DNA of 64,000 bases from Favolaschia claudopus (taxonomy: Eukaryota; Basidiomycota; Agaricomycetes; Agaricales; Mycenaceae), in contig JAWWNJ010000173.1 in NCBI GenBank assembly GCA_037176885.1, positions 422,697 to 486,696 of the forward strand. Direction: 5' to 3'. Of this stretch, positions 47,225 to 58,283 are shown in pieces. Numbering within the stretch: position 1 is the stretch's first letter; every line of letters starts with the position of its first letter. The notes under the pieces were generated by a model. It was not told the origin of the DNA. It did not search any database and was given only the letters and a program-made list of their open reading frames with translations. The position numbers and the translations under genes are program-made.

Positions 47225-49282
47225 ATGCTCTTGCTGTTCATAGGGTATCTTACCGTTTCCAGATGCTACGCGCAAACATGGTCGGACTATGCCTGACTCC
47301 AATTTTCGTTTTGATTGAAATGGGGCCCAAGGTGTAACAAGAATTATCTCCCCAACCAACCTGTTGTACCTCCCGGCGGACAGTTCTCTCTACCAGAGTC
47401 GTCGTCTACGCCTCTTCTGAGTCTCAGATGCTCGCCTATTATTTCTCCCTACGTTGAAGAGGAAGACTTCTCTGCTGGGGTCATTGTCGACGCCTTTGTC
47501 ACCTACACACACTATAACGGAACACAACCAATTTCTATTGCTGCTGAAGATGCTTTACAGGTGTCAATCAGCTATCGAGGTCGTATCTTGTCAGAAGCTG
47601 TTGCTCGCTTGAATTCCACCTCGGAACTACGCTTCCCGCTGGCAAATCTCAGCCAGCCACGCAAGCAGCCGTTTATCATTGATTGTACTGCTCTGTACGC
47701 CTCTTCACTGTCTCCCGAACCTCACAAGTTCAGTGCAACGACTGCGCTCCTCTATGTACCACGTCCGACTGTGGGCTCTGTTACGAAACGGGATTCGCGA
47801 ACCGGCGCGCTGCTCGTCAAACCCAGGGGAAGTAAATCATACGAAGCCATTTTCCCTTTCGGGTTTTATACCTCATTTGACAAGTACCTCGACAACCCAG
47901 ACCTCCGAACTATCGATGAGCTCAAAGCCCAGGGGTTCGTACTTGGCGCATACTCGATTATGTTGACTGATCACTCAAACCAGATTCACTATGGTGCACC
48001 CTGTGCCTACGTTCAGCAATTGGACGGCGCTCGAGAAAGCATTGGATCGTATGGAAGAGCTCAATCTGTATCTCGTCTACGACATGCGACAGTGCGTGCT
48101 CAATTCAATGGGGCTCGTCAAAGTGACCGATTCTACACCGCTTCTTGGGCGATTATGCGTCGAATTCCCGACCTAGCATGTGAGAAAATTCGAACGACAG
48201 ATTCGACCGAGAGTCGACGTAGAATCAATCACTCTGACTTCGCCTGATAGATGAATCCTGTCTGAAGTACAAACAGCACATACAGAGACATCGGAGCCCT
48301 CACCATGGAGGTCCACAGAATCAAGCATCGCCCGAATTTACTGCTTTGGTACACCGCTGACGAGCCTGACGGGACCAGCGATCCACTCGACGCGCCGCGA
48401 ATCACATACGACATCATCAATACACTCGACGGATACCACCCCGTGTCACTCGTACTCAACTGCGCGGACTACGAATTTGCCGCATATGCATCAGGTGCGG
48501 AAGTTATCATGCCCGACACATACACCATCGCCAACGACCCCAAGTGGTCTGCGAAGTACAACACAACGTGTACGGAGGACTTCGGCTGTTGCGGATGTGA
48601 CAATTGTCGGGGCGAGCTTGAGGACATCTCCCGACGCCTTGACGATTTTGCCATGCGCTTAGATGTGCTGGGATGGAGCAGGGATAAAGTTGTTTGGTCG
48701 GTGCCTCAGGCTTTCGGGGGTGAAGAGTCAGGTTACTTTCATTACCCATGACTCTGCCGCGCTGATAGCTGTACAAGATTTTGGACACGCCCGCCGACAG
48801 GACGGGAGTTCGCAGTGCAGGTTATCCTTAGCGTGAATCATGGGGCCCGGGGTATGTCGAGCTCGTCTTTTCTGTAGTGCTCGCGCTAACATAATTTAGG
48901 CATCATGCCCTGGATCGACCCAACGCCTGCAGAACTAAAAAGCGCCGCGTCGCAACTCGCCAAGGCGCTGACCTCGGATGCGGTCAAAGCCTTCATTTTC
49001 AATCCGCTGTCCACCTTCGAAAGACTGGTGTCCAACAGGATTGATATTGGGATGTGGACGTTGGCTGGCGAAACTCTCATGCTGGTGGCGAATTTGAATG
49101 AGCATGGCACGAGTATTGTCACCCCTCTCGCGGCTGATCTGCTGCTGCGAGAAATTTTCAATGAGGGCGTGAGACGAGCTGTTGGACGAGAGACTAAGTT
49201 TGGACTCGAATTGGAAGGTTTGGGTTGCGCCATTTTTATAATGTCTCCTCGAGTACTGGTCACACAGGGCGACGAATTCTGA
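47225..49282 (+). CDS. Secreted glycoside-hydrolase-like protein (TIM-barrel)
   Basis: The ATG at 47225 gives a signal peptide (MLLLFIGYLTVSRCYAQ). Exons 47225-47280, 47332-47934, 47984-48091, 48277-48726, 48778-48851 and 48900-49282 sum to 1674 bases, 557 residues. The N-terminal half is beta-rich (PVVPPGGQFSLPESSSTPLL). The C-terminal half looks like a TIM barrel: FPFGFYTSFDKYL, HPVPTFSNWTALEKALDRME, LYLVYDMRH, RPNLLLWYTADEPDGTSDPL, YHPVSLVLNCADYEFAAYAS, DTYTI, VVWSVPQAFGGEE and MPWIDPTP. The DEPDG after LLLWYTA sits where a catalytic acid/base would be expected. A Cys-rich insert (CTEDFGCCGCDNC) is present. The intron 48092-48276 (185 bases) is unusually long for this genome, but is required by frame and homology. 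Similar agaricomycete proteins are known only as glycoside hydrolase subgroup catalytic core proteins; the substrate is unknown. Confidence 0.82.
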
Positions 49283-49394
49283 GTTCTCCATAATAGATCA
49301 TAAATGTATTCTCTCAATCTGGACTATTTTCTTGAGCTGCTTTTTCGGCTGTGAGGTCGGCTTCCCAATCGGGGCATCGGAGTTCGAAATTCAC

Positions 49395-50213
49395 ATGTCC
49401 TCTCAAACGTCCACCTCGACGCCGACTGAGGAGAAGCAGAAGACCGAGGAGCCGTCGCCGACACCTGAGGCATCCTCGTCGAAAGTGGACGAGCTACCCG
49501 CGTCTGGTGACGCGCCCGAGTCAACGGGCGGAACTGATTCAGAAACTGCTCCGGCGGATGAACCACCACCCATGGCCTGGCAAGCCGTCTACAGCCCTCA
49601 ATTCAACGCATATTATTTCTACAACTCCATAACTCAAGAAACTACCTGGACAAATCCTCTTGTACCTCCGGAAACAACCCCAATCCCAGAGGCAGCGCCA
49701 TCCTCGACTCCCGAGGTCGATACTCACGCCCAGCCCGACGTAGCTGGTGAAACTTCGTCTATCCCCCACTACGCCGCGCTTCAGACCGCCGCTATTGCGC
49801 AGGGTATCGACCCCTCGCTTGCGTATCTCGATCCGTCATTAGCTGCGTCTTCCTCGGCAGCAAATCCATCCGGCGTTCCTCCAAGTTTTCAGGCGAAATT
49901 CAACGCCCGTACAGGCCAATTTGCGGCAATGGACTCGCGTTCGCCTGCCCATCTGTCTGAGTATGAGCGTGCGAAGCGGATGAGCGAGGTCTTTTTCGAT
50001 GTTGCTGCTTGGGAGCAGAACCTCGCTGAGAGCCATGCTGCAGAGGCAGAAGGTGGGGTGGAGAAGAAGCGCAAAAGACCTACGAAGAAGGACCTGGTGA
50101 GCTCATTGCTCGCGTTCAATCTCTCTGTGTTGCTCATGAGGCGATCACAGGAACGGTTCAAGCAGCAGAAAAAGCTCAAGAAAATAGCCAAGACTGCATG
50201 GTTGCGTATGTGA
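49395..50213 (+). CDS. WW-domain protein
   Basis: Exons 49395-50096 and 50151-50213 give 254 residues. The N-terminus is acidic and rich in Ser/Thr/Pro/Glu (likely disordered). One WW domain follows (MAWQAVYSPQFNAYYFYNSI, then TQETTWTNPL) with both Trp and the closing Pro, so it should bind Pro-rich ligands. The C-terminal half has YERAKRMSEVFFDVAAWEQN and ends in a strongly basic tail (EKKRKRPTKKDL, QQKKLKKIAKTAW), a probable nuclear signal. It may act in nuclear RNA processing, as WW proteins of this layout in fungi often do, but no specific orthologue is recognised. It starts 112 bases after the glycosidase-like gene. Confidence 0.85.
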   Translation: MSSQTSTSTPTEEKQKTEEPSPTPEASSSKVDELPASGDAPESTGGTDSETAPADEPPPMAWQAVYSPQFNAYYFYNSITQETTWTNPLVPPETTPIPEAAPSSTPEVDTHAQPDVAGETSSIPHYAALQTAAIAQGIDPSLAYLDPSLAASSSAANPSGVPPSFQAKFNARTGQFAAMDSRSPAHLSEYERAKRMSEVFFDVAAWEQNLAESHAAEAEGGVEKKRKRPTKKDLVSSLLAFNLSVLLMRRSQERFKQQKKLKKIAKTAWLRM

Positions 50214-50841
50214 TTTTGTTTCACCGTACAAATAACACACCTGGGTCTGTATTCTGTGATGAACCTCAGATTCGTCGTTTTGTGTGACGACTCGCAGAGG
50301 AGACGTTATATCATAAAAATGTTATCACCCAAACCTTCCACAATTCAAACCGGCGACACAAGCGCTAGCCGTCCGATCTTGTTGTCACTTTTCGAAGTAG
50401 GGAGTGATTGTGGTTGAGAGCGTCTTGGGTGGGCGATAACAGAGTAGAAAGCTCTCATCCAGGAGGTTGGGGGAGCTGATTCTCAACTTCACTCAATTCA
50501 GTCAGAACAAAGAAGCGGGAAGCGGGCGTAGCTCTAAGTAAGCCTGACCGTGACTTTGAGAAACAGAGCAGCCAGCATCTTGCGATCTTCTTGGAGGTTT
50601 GATTTGAGACTTTCGAAAACTTCCTTTTACGGACGAAAGCGGTTGTTTGGCAAGGCACCATTCATTCAACAATGTGAATGAAAGTCGTAAATTGAAATGC
50701 GTCCCTCACAAGTCTTTATAGCCCGAAATGCAGGGAAGAAAAAGGTGATATGCTGTAATATTTAGCGTTATAAATTCAATGGAAATAAGTATGCTTGGCC
50801 CAGCCTGTACTCTAAATAGATTCAATACGAAAATCAAGCCG
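50214..50841. other. Intergenic region, convergent 3' ends
   Basis: No recognised feature beyond presumed 3' UTRs. Confidence 0.4.
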
Positions 50842-52115
50842 CTACCACGTCGGCCGATGGAAGAGAGAACGTTTCACCGAGCGGAACGAGGCTCCAGAAC
50901 TCTGCCGCACCATCGAAAGTGACCTCTTGGACCGTATCTTGAACCCTCCTCCATTATTCCAACGTTTAATCTGTGCCCAACAAGCAGTCGGGACGGGATG
51001 CGACGCATAACCAAAGGACCAAGTCGGGTATACATCGGTCACAGAAACGTGGGCTATCGATGGGTTGCGGGACCCTCGGTAGTTGTGTTCGTGCATGGAG
51101 AACTCGGTCCCTGCGACCACACCGTGGACAGCGCCGAGACCGATTCGCAGCGTCTTGGAGTCGTGAATGGTTTCCGCCTGATAGTACGCCTGGTCTGGGG
51201 AAAATGGCACTGCATCGAAGACAGGGCGCATTGTGTTTAGGCCAACGAAAACGGGCTTTTGGCTCTCTCCGATTTTAGGCCGGATGTGTTGAAGCAGACT
51301 GACATAGGATGCGCTATGGAGAGGAGTTTCCCGTGCCGTCTCCAGGAACGCCAACGTAAATTTCCCGCCGTCCTTCCCTTCGACAGCTTTTTCTCCGGGG
51401 CTGCAAGCCGCCAGCAGCGTGTATGGCGGATTGACCATGTTGCAGAATCCGCCACCCCGAGGACTGGCTTGCTTACGTGCCGCTGGCCAGAGACCATCGA
51501 GCAGATCGTGCGAAGTGACCACCTTCTCCGAGGGCGTCCATCGAGTACGTCGGCGGTCGCGGATGTTTGAAGGCGACTGGAGAGGTGCGAAGCACGTGTC
51601 GAGGATAACGGCAATGTTGTCGCCTTTTGCATCAGACAACTCCTGAAGCATGGCTTGCAAGGAGCGGTCAGATATCCCGGCGACTCCGCGGTGGCCAAAG
51701 TCGTAGGAGCACAAGACTTCCGCAACGCCTCCGGCGGAGGTTTTGTGGAACCAACCGGTTGGGGCGGCAGCGGTGCTTCCGTGGCCGGCGAAAAATATTA
51801 CGATAGCATCGCCACGTTGAATGTTTTCGTTGTGCACGAGATGACGAAGAAAGCTTTGCTCGATGTTATGCTTGGTCGCGTGATTGTCGAGGAGAACACA
51901 GATCTGGTCTTTGGGCACTTTGAGGTCTTTGCGAAGCCACCGCTGAACCTTTTGAGCGTCGTCCACGCAGGACTCCAAGTTCCAGACCTAGGAGACAAGA
52001 GATGCACTTAGAAGACGTCGAACGAAGGAGAAGTAGAGTGCTTACTGCGCCCGATTTATACTTGTCGATGCCGATGACGAGCCCAAAGACACGAATCGTT
52101 GGTTGCTTGAACGTC
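50842..52115 (-). CDS. Caspase-like (metacaspase-type C14) domain protein, 5' end uncertain
   Basis: Caspase-fold protein. An upstream exon (about 52115-52055) encodes TIRVFGLVIGIDKYKSGA, the usual first strand. After an intron comes VWNLESCVDDAQKVQRWLRK, then the long open exon to 50842. The catalytic His motif is present (AIVIFFAGHGS). The catalytic Cys motif reads IAVILDTCFAPLQ, where metacaspases normally have DCCHSG, so the Cys is present but the following His-Ser-Gly is not. Later come YTLLAACSPGEKAVEGKDGG and TLAFLETA, as in agaricomycete caspase-domain expansions. The first exon and true start are not located, and the C-terminal 40 residues could be read in another frame after an intron. 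The role (proteolysis, cell death or degenerate) is unknown. Confidence 0.75.
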
Positions 52116-53550
52116 TATCAGTCTCCTGCTGCGCGAACATACACGACAGCGAACCTCCATTATTTTCTGGGGGGTGAGAAGTACAGTCGAGAGAATGTAA
52201 GAGTGTTTGACGGGCCTGGCAGTTTTAAACTACTGGTGGGACTTCAAGGTCCCCTGGTAGCTCGTAATTTCATATCATGAGGGATTACCGCCTCATCGAT
52301 CGCTTCCGGAGCCACTGCGGTCCGAGTTATTCAGAGGTTGCGAAGTGGATTCTTCGGCGCTCAGGGATCGGAATCTGGCGCAACCTTGAAAGATAAGGGC
52401 TTGTCAACGTCAATTCTCTCCAGATATTCCAAACATACTGAATCGCAAAAATCAAGCACTAGCCGCTGACCATTTCAAACGATAGATAGAAACGAGGCGT
52501 CCACGTTGAGCCTGATAGCAACACGCGCTGAGGTGTTTATGACGCATGCTTGTGGCCATAGGTTTCGATTGGACTCAGTGGGAGAAGCAGAGCGAATTTC
52601 GAGCAGGGAAGACAAAAGAGGGAACAGAGACCGAGGACCCCATCACTGCCATCTGCGCAATTACTCGAAATACGGTCTCATGCTCTCGACTCTCGAGGCG
52701 GTGGGCTGGCATGAATTGAGTCCATTAGCCTCAGGACCTCACACAAACAGCATTCCACAATGGAACACACATCAACGTCGTGTTGGTCCAGATTTGATCT
52801 TGTTTATGGATGCTGCAAGAGGGAGAAAGCCTAATTCGAATGGTGGAAATAAATTGGACGTTGGGAAGGAAATGAACCTTCTTCATGCGGTGAAACAGAG
52901 GAGGATCCGAAAGTTTGTTTTTGTTCCAAGTCAAGTATGCGTTTTGAGTGATGCTGCTCTGGCACGATGAATCGATGACGCTCCCGTTAATTTGCACCGG
53001 GTTCAAATTGAACATGTTACTGAGCAGGATTGAGGTGGCTAAGACTTGAAGCTTGAAGCACGGATAAATCGAGTCCGTAGCACATCTCTTCCCGCGAATG
53101 TCTTCAAGAATCTACCGCGATTATTGGTTGTGATACGGGTACTGGAACCTCGATAAGCGGACGCAGTGGTATTCAGGAGTCAACCTCGGAAGATCTAGTG
53201 AGATTTGAAGCATGGTAAAGACGGTGCGAGGGCCGGAAAGTCGAGACGGTCCTTGAGCCATATACTGGCTTTCCCATTATCAAATCACCGTCTTTCTCTC
53301 GGGTGGATGGTGACGGTCTTGACTCTCGGAATGCAATCTCTTCAGTTAATCAGTGTTATTGCGCCGATAGTCCGCAGCAGGATTCCAAAGCACCGCCAGA
53401 TATAACGCGAGGGAATGGGTCTACTTAAGCAGAGGAACGTGTGGCTGTGCAACAAATGATCTTGACAATAATTTAGACAATAAATTGAAGACAAGAGAAA
53501 CTAAGTACAGGCGTAAGTAATTCACGTTTGAAGCTGAAGGGTACACTAGG
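52116..53550. other. Intergenic region without a recognised gene
   Basis: 1.4 kb. A 154-codon frame at 52506-52970 shows no domain or splice partner. The first exon of the caspase-like gene may lie in the first 200 bases. Confidence 0.4.
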
Positions 53551-55901
53551 TCAAGGTACAGGAACCGTAGAGGAAGGAAGAGTGTCCGAATTAAGATTCT
53601 CGAGAAAAGACGACCAGAATGCATCGTCCATGAACAGATCCGTGCTGCTAGCCATGCTATCGACAAGTTCCTGATAACTTGGAGGGTTGAGGTATCCTTC
53701 AGTCTCAGCAAACTTGGCGCAGGGGTAAGGATACAGCGGTACGCCCCGGCATCATGCACATATTCGACGGAATCGTTCCATCCCAAGGACCGTCCTTGGG
53801 CTTGCGCTGTTCCCAAGCAGTCATCAACGCACCGAGGACATGTCCGCACCGAGCGGCAGCATGGTCGGGTGCAAGGGCAATTTTGTTGAGCAGCTCCATG
53901 GACATACTCTGCAACCGCTCGCTCGCACCGCCCAGGTAGGATTTTCCCATTTGAACGAGCGAGAAATTCGAGACGAAGATCCAGACGGCGGAAAATGTGA
54001 CCATGGCGAATATATTGTCCGGCGCTGTGCTCAGCAGCGTCGAATCTGTTACCCCGAGAAACGTACTGAGGACAGTCTCGGCGCTGGTGAGCGCGGGATA
54101 GCCCCAGAAAAAGGTCAGAGATTGGCCCTTGATTTGCGCCGAGAACCATTGCTGTTGCGGTCTGTCCCGTTCGTAGACGGTTCGAAGTTCGCGTAGGGCG
54201 TGGTGATTCACCAGCAAGCGGCATGCGTGGAGTTGGAGAATGAGCATTTGCGAGTAAAATTTGTCGTAGTCTGTGATAGCTGAGGGGCAATCAGCTGTCA
54301 GGCTGGTAGGTGGAGGTGGGTTTCTTACAAGGCAAAGGCGTGATGAGTCGACTGAGACCTTCGAGTAAGTGAAGGGAGGAGTTTATCTTTTCAAAGAAAG
54401 CCTCGAGATCATCGAAACTGCTGACCCGAAGCTTCAGCGCGGTTTCACTGATATCCCAAAGTTTCGCGTTGAGGCCGAGACGAATGTCGCGTACGGCAGA
54501 AAGCGAAAAGTCGGCCATGGCAGAAAGATTGATGATCTCATGGTCGGCCTGCGAAAATTGAGAGACTGGGAATCGACCAGTGCCGAGACACAGCCTAAGC
54601 TATCAAGTCAGTTATATCAATCGTCGCAAGCGAATGAACGTACATCGACTCGGATACTGAAAGCTGCATCCACTGTAAGCAGCGGCGATCAGTACAACTA
54701 GAAATTGAAGCAGATTTAACCACTCACCAGACGCCACCGGCGTATCGAGTTGATGAGTTCCGTCTGCTTCTCCGTGCTCGAAACCAATCCCAGCTTATCC
54801 TGTCGTATAACGGCGGCATGCCTGGATTCGTCCTGAAGGTGTAGGTTCATGGCCATGCTGACAGCCGAGGCGATCAACAGTCGCCCATCTCGCGTCTCGG
54901 CACCCGTCCCACATATCGGAGACCATACAGAGAGTATGAGAAGGGCTTGAATCGACTCGAGGGACGGTTGAGGATTGAATATCTCACGAAGGAACACGTC
55001 TTCGGTGAGCTTTTGTAGTCGCGGTGCAACGGCGGATCGTGATGCGGGAGGGAGATGTCGTGAGGCAATGGTACAACGAGCGATGTCCAGCAATGAGTTT
55101 GATGTTTCTAGAGGTGTTGGTTGGACACACAACCATGGTGCATATCGACTCTCAAATCTAAATACCGAGTTTTAGCACAAAACTTGTGGGGAAAGCAGGA
55201 AAAGGGTTCGGAAACTTGAAGGGTGGCAGGAAACAAGCACCCAAGTCTTCTAACCACCTCTTTTGCGGACAAACAATGGAACTAAGACTCACATTTCCAA
55301 CAGAGAAGTGATTTCCGCAGAAACTAAGTATATCCGAGAGCTTTTCAGCGCTGGGAAGCACCCTAGCAGCCGCATCGGTGCGCGGGCATCTGATAAGCTC
55401 CTGAATTGCAAGCATTGGAGTGGCCGTCCAGTCAAGCCGCGATATGGACCCCCAGATCGGCGTCGCTGCGGTCGGGACCAAGTCCTCCGGACGCATTCCA
55501 AACGAACCTGTTATATGTGGAACATTGGCTGTAGCAGGCACCGAGCTCGGTCCTTCCTCCACATTCGGCCGCGACGAAGCGACCGTCGCCAAAGTCGTCA
55601 ACCCAGCATTGTTGCTACTTTGCAAAGGCGACACCACCGTGGGCGATGAAGATGAAGCCGGCGGTGAGGACTGTACTATCGTTCGAGGCGAGAAGTGAAT
55701 GAGCTCGGAAGTCTCGAAGGAGCATTGGATGTCGAGCGTTTTGCAGCGATGGCAGCGAATGACGACGGGCGCTCCGGCGACGGCGCGCACGTCGACGGGG
55801 ATGATTTCGCATCGAGATTTCTGGCGTCTGCAGCTAGCGCATGCTTGACTGGCCTTGGTGCGTTTGGTGGGAGGAGTGTCGCCTGATGCGGCTCTCTTCA
55901 T
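53551..55901 (-). CDS. Zn2Cys6 fungal transcription factor (TF4)
   Basis: The ATG at 55901 gives MKRAASGDTPPTKRTKASQA and a zinc cluster CASCRRQKSRCE ... IRCHRC ... IQC. The loop between the third and fourth cysteines is longer than usual (about 17 residues). Then follow SRYAPWLCVQPTPLET, SLLDIARCTIASRHLPPAS, VFLREIFNPQPSLESIQALL, LILSVWSPICGTGAETRDGR, FEKINSSLHLLEGL, and a C-terminal acidic exon reading DLFMDDAFWSSFLENLNSD to the stop at 53551. A 46-base intron near 53,720 is needed for this end. Near 55331 an extra A seems to shift LVSAEITSLLEM out of frame. Choosing a later acceptor (AG before SRYAPW) restores the frame at the cost of about ten odd residues. It is a tandem paralogue of TF5. 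Targets are unknown. Confidence 0.82.
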
Positions 55902-56092
55902 GGCCGTTTAGTTATAGGCGGTTGAGCCGGCGGTAAGCCCGAGTCATCCGGAACAGCCGGATATGTGTTTTGTCCAGACTTATGGAAACAATTGCTGGGA
56001 AAGTTCGTTGATTAAGGTGTATGGGATGCGATGAGAGAGCCATTAAGAATTACTTGGAGTATGCGTAACTACTTTTAATACAGGATATAGGC
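55902..56092. other. Spacer between TF5 and TF4
   Basis: 190 bases holding the TF4 promoter and the TF5 3' end. No distinct motif is recognised. Confidence 0.35.
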
Positions 56093-58283
56093 CTACAACA
56101 ACGTCGACCCAGAAGTCTGAGCAACAAAAACATCCGAATCCAAATTCTCTAAGAACGCCGTCCAAAACGCATCGTCCATGAACAAATCAGAGGTATCTGA
56201 AACGACCGGCGCAGAGGCCTCTTGGACCTTATGACACGGCGGCGGGCTCAACAACAACTCCTCCTTCCCTGCCAGAGCCGGATTCGAGATCGGCTGGAAA
56301 CTCGCATACGAGATGTCCAATATACCGCGCTCATCATCGACAGGTGCGTCTACATCCAACTTCTGCTGCCGCTGCTGCTGCTGCCACGCACTCATCAGCG
56401 CACTGAGAACGTGCCCGCACCGCGCAGCAGCATGGTCCGGCGAATGAGCGACTTGATGCAGCCGTTGTATCGCCATATTCTGTAAAAGCTCGCTCGCGCC
56501 GCCAAGCTTACTCCCCCCGAGCTGCTGCACGGAGAAATTGCTGACGAAGATCCAGGTGGATGCGAAGCCAATCATCCCGAACAAGCTGTCGGGTGCAGTG
56601 CTTAGAAGCGCTAGGTCTGACGCCGCGAGGAACGCTGTCAGGACGTTTTCCGCCGCGATGAGGGCCATGCGTCCCCAGAAGAGGGAGACGCGGTGCCCGC
56701 CCGCTGTCGCATCGGACCAACGCGCTTCGGGTCTGTCGCGTTCGTAGAGGGTCCGTGTTTCGCGGAGAGCGTGATCTAAAATTGACTGAGGGCTTTGGTC
56801 TTTGCAGCTTGAAACGACGCACGTATCACAAGGAGCCGACAATTATGGTACTTCATGAGAAGCATCTGCGAATAAAATGTGTCTTTCGGCGAGGTGACTG
56901 AAAGAAAAAATGAGATCGCCGGATGAATCGAGGGAGGTAGTTTAACCTACCAGGGATGGGGGGCGTGAACTGTCTGACCAGACTCTCAAGTGCATAAAGC
57001 GACTCGTTGATCTGTTCAAAAAAATTGTCCGAGACGGTCCACATGTTCCAATGTCAATTTCAGCGCTGTTTCTGTCATTGAAAACATTCTTGCAAACAAT
57101 CCCAGTCGCATGTCTCGTATCACCCGCGAGACTGGAGTCGGGAGATGACGAGAAGTTGACCATTTCCTGATCCAGCGGCGAAAAATGAGAGAGCGGATCG
57201 CGCCCTGTCCCGAGACACAATATGGACTCGGAGATGGCGAGATGCATCCACTGTGAAGTTTCATCAGAGTGCGAACTCATTTGAGGAAGATGAGATTCTC
57301 ACCAGCCGCCATCTTAGAATACAGTCACTGAGTTCCGCTTGCTGAGCAGGGGACAGCAGCTCCCTCTGAGCACGCAGACTGGAGGCGCGTTTGGAAGCAG
57401 TTTGAATATGAAGGTTCATGGCTGCGCTGACAGTCGAACCAATGAGCAGTCGCGCATCGCGAAACTTTGGCGCCGAAGCCGCATATCGGCGTCCACACCG
57501 AGAGTATGAGTAATGCGCGGAGAGAGTCGAGAGATGGTTGGGGATTGAATATCTCCTGGTGAAAGACGTCCTCGGTAAGTTTCTGTAGGCGGGTAGCGGC
57601 TTCCGATCTTGCTGCAGGAGCCAGGTGCCGTGAGGCGATAGTGCAATCTAACTATGTCCAGGAACGAGCCCGAGATTTTCCAAAGTCCCTGGCTGGGCAC
57701 ATAGCCAAGGCGTATATCGCGATTCGAAGCTGCAGCCGAGTCAGTTTTAGAATTACATTCTTTTGAAAATATGCTTACATACATTTCCAAAAGCGATGTT
57801 ATCTCGGGGGGATTCAATATATCGGACAGTTGGCCACCGCTTGGACTGGGACGTCCTGTTCACAACGAGGACACCTTACCATATCTCGGATAGCCAATAT
57901 TGGGGCAGTCGTCCAATTGATACGAGAAATTGATCCCCAGCTCGGAGCCGTAGTTGTTGGAACGTCTACAACCGTGTCCTCTACACTAGGACGAGAAGAC
58001 GCGACTGAGGCCAAGGTGTTCAGACTATCAACGGAATCCGACCGAGTCGAAGGTGGATTGGGTGCAACCACGGTAGGAGGTATAACCAAAGGTACTGGGA
58101 TGAGATTGGGGTTGTCGAACGAGCATTCGACGTTGAGAACGCTGGCATCGATGACACCGAATCGGTCGATGCTGATTCGAGTATCTCACATCGAGATTTT
58201 TGGCGACGACAAGATACACAGGCTTGGCTGCTTTTAGACCTCTTGTTGGGAAGGCTTTGCGAAGATTCCAGGACCCGTTTCAT
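56093..58283 (-). CDS. Zn2Cys6 transcription factor (TF5), frame broken many times
   Basis: Paralogue of TF4. The ATG at 58283 gives MKRVLESSQSLPNKRSKSSQ and CVSCRRQKSRCEI. Then the frame moves +1, so IRCHRC is read in a second frame, and +1 again before VLNVECSFDNPNLIP. Further +1 shifts occur near 57,860, 57,670, 57,650, 57,465, 57,140 and 57,030, judged by alignment with TF4 (for example CTIASRHL, FNPQPSLDSLRALLILSVW, NLHIQ, CLGTGRD). Only the last 750 bases (56842-56093) stay open, ending DLFMDDAFWTAFLENLDSD. As written, the DNA-binding domain cannot be made. Because every shift is an added base, as in the next three genes, consensus error is at least as likely as pseudogene decay. Confidence 0.7.

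Noticed and set aside
52506..52970. 154-codon plus-strand frame
   Set aside because: No domain, no signal peptide, no neighbouring exons; weak composition.
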